From contig NZ_JADHEC010000014.1 in NCBI RefSeq assembly GCF_015277675.1, forward strand, positions 1-64,000: a stretch of 64,000 nucleotides of DNA, written 5' to 3'. The stretch comes from Flavobacterium soyangense (GTDB lineage: Bacteria > Bacteroidota > Bacteroidia > Flavobacteriales > Flavobacteriaceae). Below, piece after piece: positions 61,584 through 64,000 of the stretch. Each line of letters begins with the position of its first letter. The first letter of the stretch is position 1. A program made the translations under genes and the position numbers. Below the pieces are notes generated by a model. The model made no database searches. It was not told the DNA's origin and was given only the letters and a program-made list of their open reading frames with translations.

Positions 61584-62618
61584 ATGATTACGGTAGAAAA
61601 ACATGGGATAATTCTAAGTCCGACCAATAGGGAGTTTGAAAATAATGGCGTTTTAAATCCAGGTATTTACCAGGAAGAAAACACGGTACATATTTTATAC
61701 AGAGCCGTTCAGGATGGAAATTTGTCTACAATTGGATATGCAAAAACCGAAGGTCCTTTTAAAATAGTGGAAAGACTTGAGCATCCACTAATAACCCGTG
61801 ATTTTGATTATGAAAAACATGGTGTCGAAGACCCAAGGATTGTAAAAATTGAAGATACTTATTATATAACCTACACCGCTTATGATGGCGTCAATGCAAT
61901 GGGAGCGCTTGCCACCTCAAAAGATTTAATCCATTTTGAAAAACACGGAATAATTACTCCAAAAGTAAATTATCAGGAATATGAAAAACTGGTTCTTTGC
62001 TGCGGCTCTAAACTAAACCCAAAATACCATCAATATTACCAACTTTTTTCTCAAATAGGATTGGTAGGAGATGAAACAAGGCTTCTGAGAGATAAGGATT
62101 TAGCATTTTTTCCAAGAAAGATAAACGGGAAATTTGCTATGCTGCATCGGATATGGCCTGGTATCCAAATTGTCTATTTTGACCATTGGAAAGATTTAAC
62201 CAAACCCTTTTGGGAAAATTACCTTCAAAACCTTCAAAATTACATTGTTATAGATCCAAAAGGCGTTTTTGAAGTAAGCTACATTGGAGCTGGAGGTCCG
62301 CCTATTGAAACCAAAAACGGTTGGCTGATGATTTATCATGGTGTACAAGAAACCCATAAAGGAGTAATATATCATGCTAAGGCTGCTTTACTTCAATTAG
62401 ACAAACCTGAAAATGAGATTGCAAGACTGGATTTACCGCTCTTTTCTCCAACCAAACAATGGGAAATTGAGGGCGAAGTTAGTGATGTTGTGTTTCCTAC
62501 AGGTCACGCATTGTTTGGTGAAGACTTATACATTTATTATGGCGCAGCTGATAAACATATTGCAGTTGCAAAAGTGAACATTAACGAGCTAATTCTTGAA
62601 TTAGTAAAACAACCTTAA
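61584..62618 (+). CDS. GH130-type glycosidase/phosphorylase
   Basis: 344 residues, five-bladed propeller. 'LNPGIYQEENTVHILYRAVQ', 'YEKHGVEDPRIVKIEDTYYI' with the E-D-P-R catalytic Asp region, 'GGPPIETKNGWLMIYHG' and 'YYGAADKHIAVAKV' at the end are GH130 blocks. Members phosphorolyse or hydrolyse beta-mannosides; the exact linkage cannot be told. No signal peptide is seen, so it is cytoplasmic. A glycosyltransferase gene follows 11 bp downstream, hinting at synthesis and turnover of one oligosaccharide. Confidence 0.9.
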   Translation: MITVEKHGIILSPTNREFENNGVLNPGIYQEENTVHILYRAVQDGNLSTIGYAKTEGPFKIVERLEHPLITRDFDYEKHGVEDPRIVKIEDTYYITYTAYDGVNAMGALATSKDLIHFEKHGIITPKVNYQEYEKLVLCCGSKLNPKYHQYYQLFSQIGLVGDETRLLRDKDLAFFPRKINGKFAMLHRIWPGIQIVYFDHWKDLTKPFWENYLQNLQNYIVIDPKGVFEVSYIGAGGPPIETKNGWLMIYHGVQETHKGVIYHAKAALLQLDKPENEIARLDLPLFSPTKQWEIEGEVSDVVFPTGHALFGEDLYIYYGAADKHIAVAKVNINELILELVKQP

Positions 62619-62629
62619 AATAGTCTGAG

Positions 62630-64000
62630 ATGGGGTCTGAAAAAGAAATAAAAATGCTAATTGTCAGTTCATATCCACCTCGTGAGTGTGGGTTAGCGAC
62701 TTTTTCGAATGATATTGTAAACTCTGTAAAAAAAGTATTTGGAAATACACTTCCCATTGAAGTTTGTGCCTTGCAAAACGAAAAAAATAATTTTGAATAT
62801 GGCAATGAAGTAACCTATGTTTTATCTACCGCTTTCATAGATGATTATCGTCAGATTGCTGAGAAAATAAATAAGCGAAAAGACATTGGTTTAGTTTGTA
62901 TTCAACATGAATTTGGACTTTATGGAGGCGAATATGGCAATTATCTATTGTCATTTCTTTTAGCATTAAACAAACCTATTATCACCGTTTTTCATACCGT
63001 ATTACCGGAACCAAACAAGAAAAGAAAAAAAGTGGTTCGAGCATTGGTAGATTTGTCTAACAAAATAGTGGTGCTAACCAATAAATCAAGTGAGATTTTA
63101 ATTAACCAATATAATTGTCAAATCTCAAAAATAAAAGTAATACCACACGGCACCCATATTGTACTTTGGGAACAAAAAGAAATATTAAAAAAAGAATACT
63201 ATTACTCTCACAAAATAGTGATGTCAACATTTGGATTGATAAGCGAAAATAAAGGTATTGAAACCATTTTATACGCTATGCCCGAAATTGTTGCCAAACA
63301 TCCCGAGGTAATCTATATGGTAATTGGGAAAACACATCCTGAAATCATCAAAAGAGAAGGTGAAAAATACCGCAATAAGCTTACAGATATTGTAATGGAA
63401 CTCCATTTAGAAAACAATGTTATTTTTATCAACGAATATCTTGAATTGAAGCAATTGCTAAAATATTTGACCCTATCCGATATTTATTTATTTACTTCCA
63501 AAGATCCAAATCAGGCAGTTAGCGGCACATTTGCTTATGCCATGAGTTGTGGCTGTGCCGTTATTTCTAATCCAATTCCACACGCTGTCGAAACTCTTGA
63601 CGATAGTACCGGAATATTAGTAAATGAATTCAACAATACCTCTGAGTTTCAAAAAGCAATTTTAAAACTTATTGAAAATAAAGAAGAACGTCTTTCGATG
63701 GGAAGAAATGCCTATTCACAATCACACACAACAACTTGGGAAAATGTTGCCATTAAATATGGATTATTATATGGTGAATTAACAAGTAAAGAGGAAGATT
63801 TAAGATTTAATTTGCCTCCAATCAAATTAGACCATATTAAAGAACTTACAACAAATATTGGGATATTACAATTTTCAAACTTTAGCCAGCCAGACCCATC
63901 ATCAGGATATACGCTAGATGACAATGCTAGAGGGTTGATTAATATGGTAATGTATTATTCTTTTTACCACGATGAAAGCGTCCTGAAATTGGCAAATATT
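62630..64000 (+). CDS. Glycosyltransferase (GT4-like) with a C-terminal extension, truncated by the window
   Basis: 457 codons are visible and the frame is still open at the window end. ATG at 62630 ('MGSEKEIKMLIVSSYPPREC'); an internal ATG at 62654 is the alternative. A GT4 fold follows: 'YPPRECGLATFSNDIV', 'GLVCIQHEFGLYGGEYG', 'SKIKVIPHGTHIV', 'STFGLISENKGIETILYAMP', and the donor-site 'SGTFAYAMSCGCAVISNPIP'. Past residue 400 a second domain begins ('SGYTLDDNARGLINMVMYYS'), a helical-hairpin-like region seen fused to such enzymes. The donor sugar is unknown. Confidence 0.9.
   Translation, partial: MGSEKEIKMLIVSSYPPRECGLATFSNDIVNSVKKVFGNTLPIEVCALQNEKNNFEYGNEVTYVLSTAFIDDYRQIAEKINKRKDIGLVCIQHEFGLYGGEYGNYLLSFLLALNKPIITVFHTVLPEPNKKRKKVVRALVDLSNKIVVLTNKSSEILINQYNCQISKIKVIPHGTHIVLWEQKEILKKEYYYSHKIVMSTFGLISENKGIETILYAMPEIVAKHPEVIYMVIGKTHPEIIKREGEKYRNKLTDIVMELHLENNVIFINEYLELKQLLKYLTLSDIYLFTSKDPNQAVSGTFAYAMSCGCAVISNPIPHAVETLDDSTGILVNEFNNTSEFQKAILKLIENKEERLSMGRNAYSQSHTTTWENVAIKYGLLYGELTSKEEDLRFNLPPIKLDHIKELTTNIGILQFSNFSQPDPSSGYTLDDNARGLINMVMYYSFYHDESVLKLANI

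Overview
The window comes from a low-GC member of the Bacteroidota, most likely a Flavobacterium or close relative. The evidence is a type IX secretion (T9SS) sorting domain, PorP/SprF and PD40-OmpA partners, MenE of menaquinone synthesis, families typical of this group (DUF1599, BT_3928, PpsA, S9 and S41 peptidases), and Bacteroidota promoters. The promoters read TTG or TTTG, about 19 nt, then TAnnTTTG, and several lie about 20-25 nt from the start codon. No rRNA, tRNA, CRISPR array, insertion sequence or prophage was seen.

Region 1 (1-5200) is a T9SS surface-adhesin module: the 3' part of a repeat adhesin with a type B sorting domain, then porP/sprF and a TPR-PD40-OmpA lipid-free periplasmic/outer-membrane partner. 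Region 2 (5200-39200) is ordinary chromosome with short operons on both strands: CAP lipoprotein, acyltransferase, SYLF protein, two GNATs, NAD(P)HX dehydratase, fasciclin lipoprotein, gcvT, S41 protease, YebC, cysteine synthase, oligopeptidase B, YbaB, threonine aldolase, prfB with a programmed +1 frameshift, an lpxD paralogue, an acyl-CoA carboxylase beta subunit, menE, a CPBP protease, arsC, a TonB-type receptor, rlmH, folP, a BT_3928 protein and tpiA.

Region 3 (39200-64000) is one long co-directional block on the + strand: ppsA, SDR, osmC, acsA, an HtrA lipoprotein, a second PDH-type operon (E1 alpha, E1 beta, E2, then an acyl carrier protein in place of E3), two tandem zinc-ribbon proteins, a P-type Ca/cation ATPase, a nonsense-interrupted DUF2784 gene, a site-2 protease with CBS domains, a phospholipase-D-type synthase, a retron, a CbpA-like co-chaperone, the mlaE-mlaF-mlaD lipid transporter, a GH130 glycosidase/phosphorylase and a glycosyltransferase that runs off the end. 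Gene content suggests a stress or maintenance island joining acetyl-CoA/PEP metabolism, ion transport, envelope lipid repair and protein quality control. This functional reading is inference.

The most noteworthy element is the retron at about 56340-57574. A 353-residue reverse transcriptase with YADD, a VTG motif and a degenerate NAxxH follows about 170 nt of strongly structured DNA that folds like an msr-msd. No known retron effector is adjacent; only a 48-codon lysine-rich ORF ending on the proposed branching G is seen. Other points are two in-frame GC-rich palindromes inside ppsA (with a degenerate third candidate in the ATPase), an intergenic inverted-repeat family with compensated arms, and a shared GCAGAGC palindrome core that also sits in the msd hairpin.
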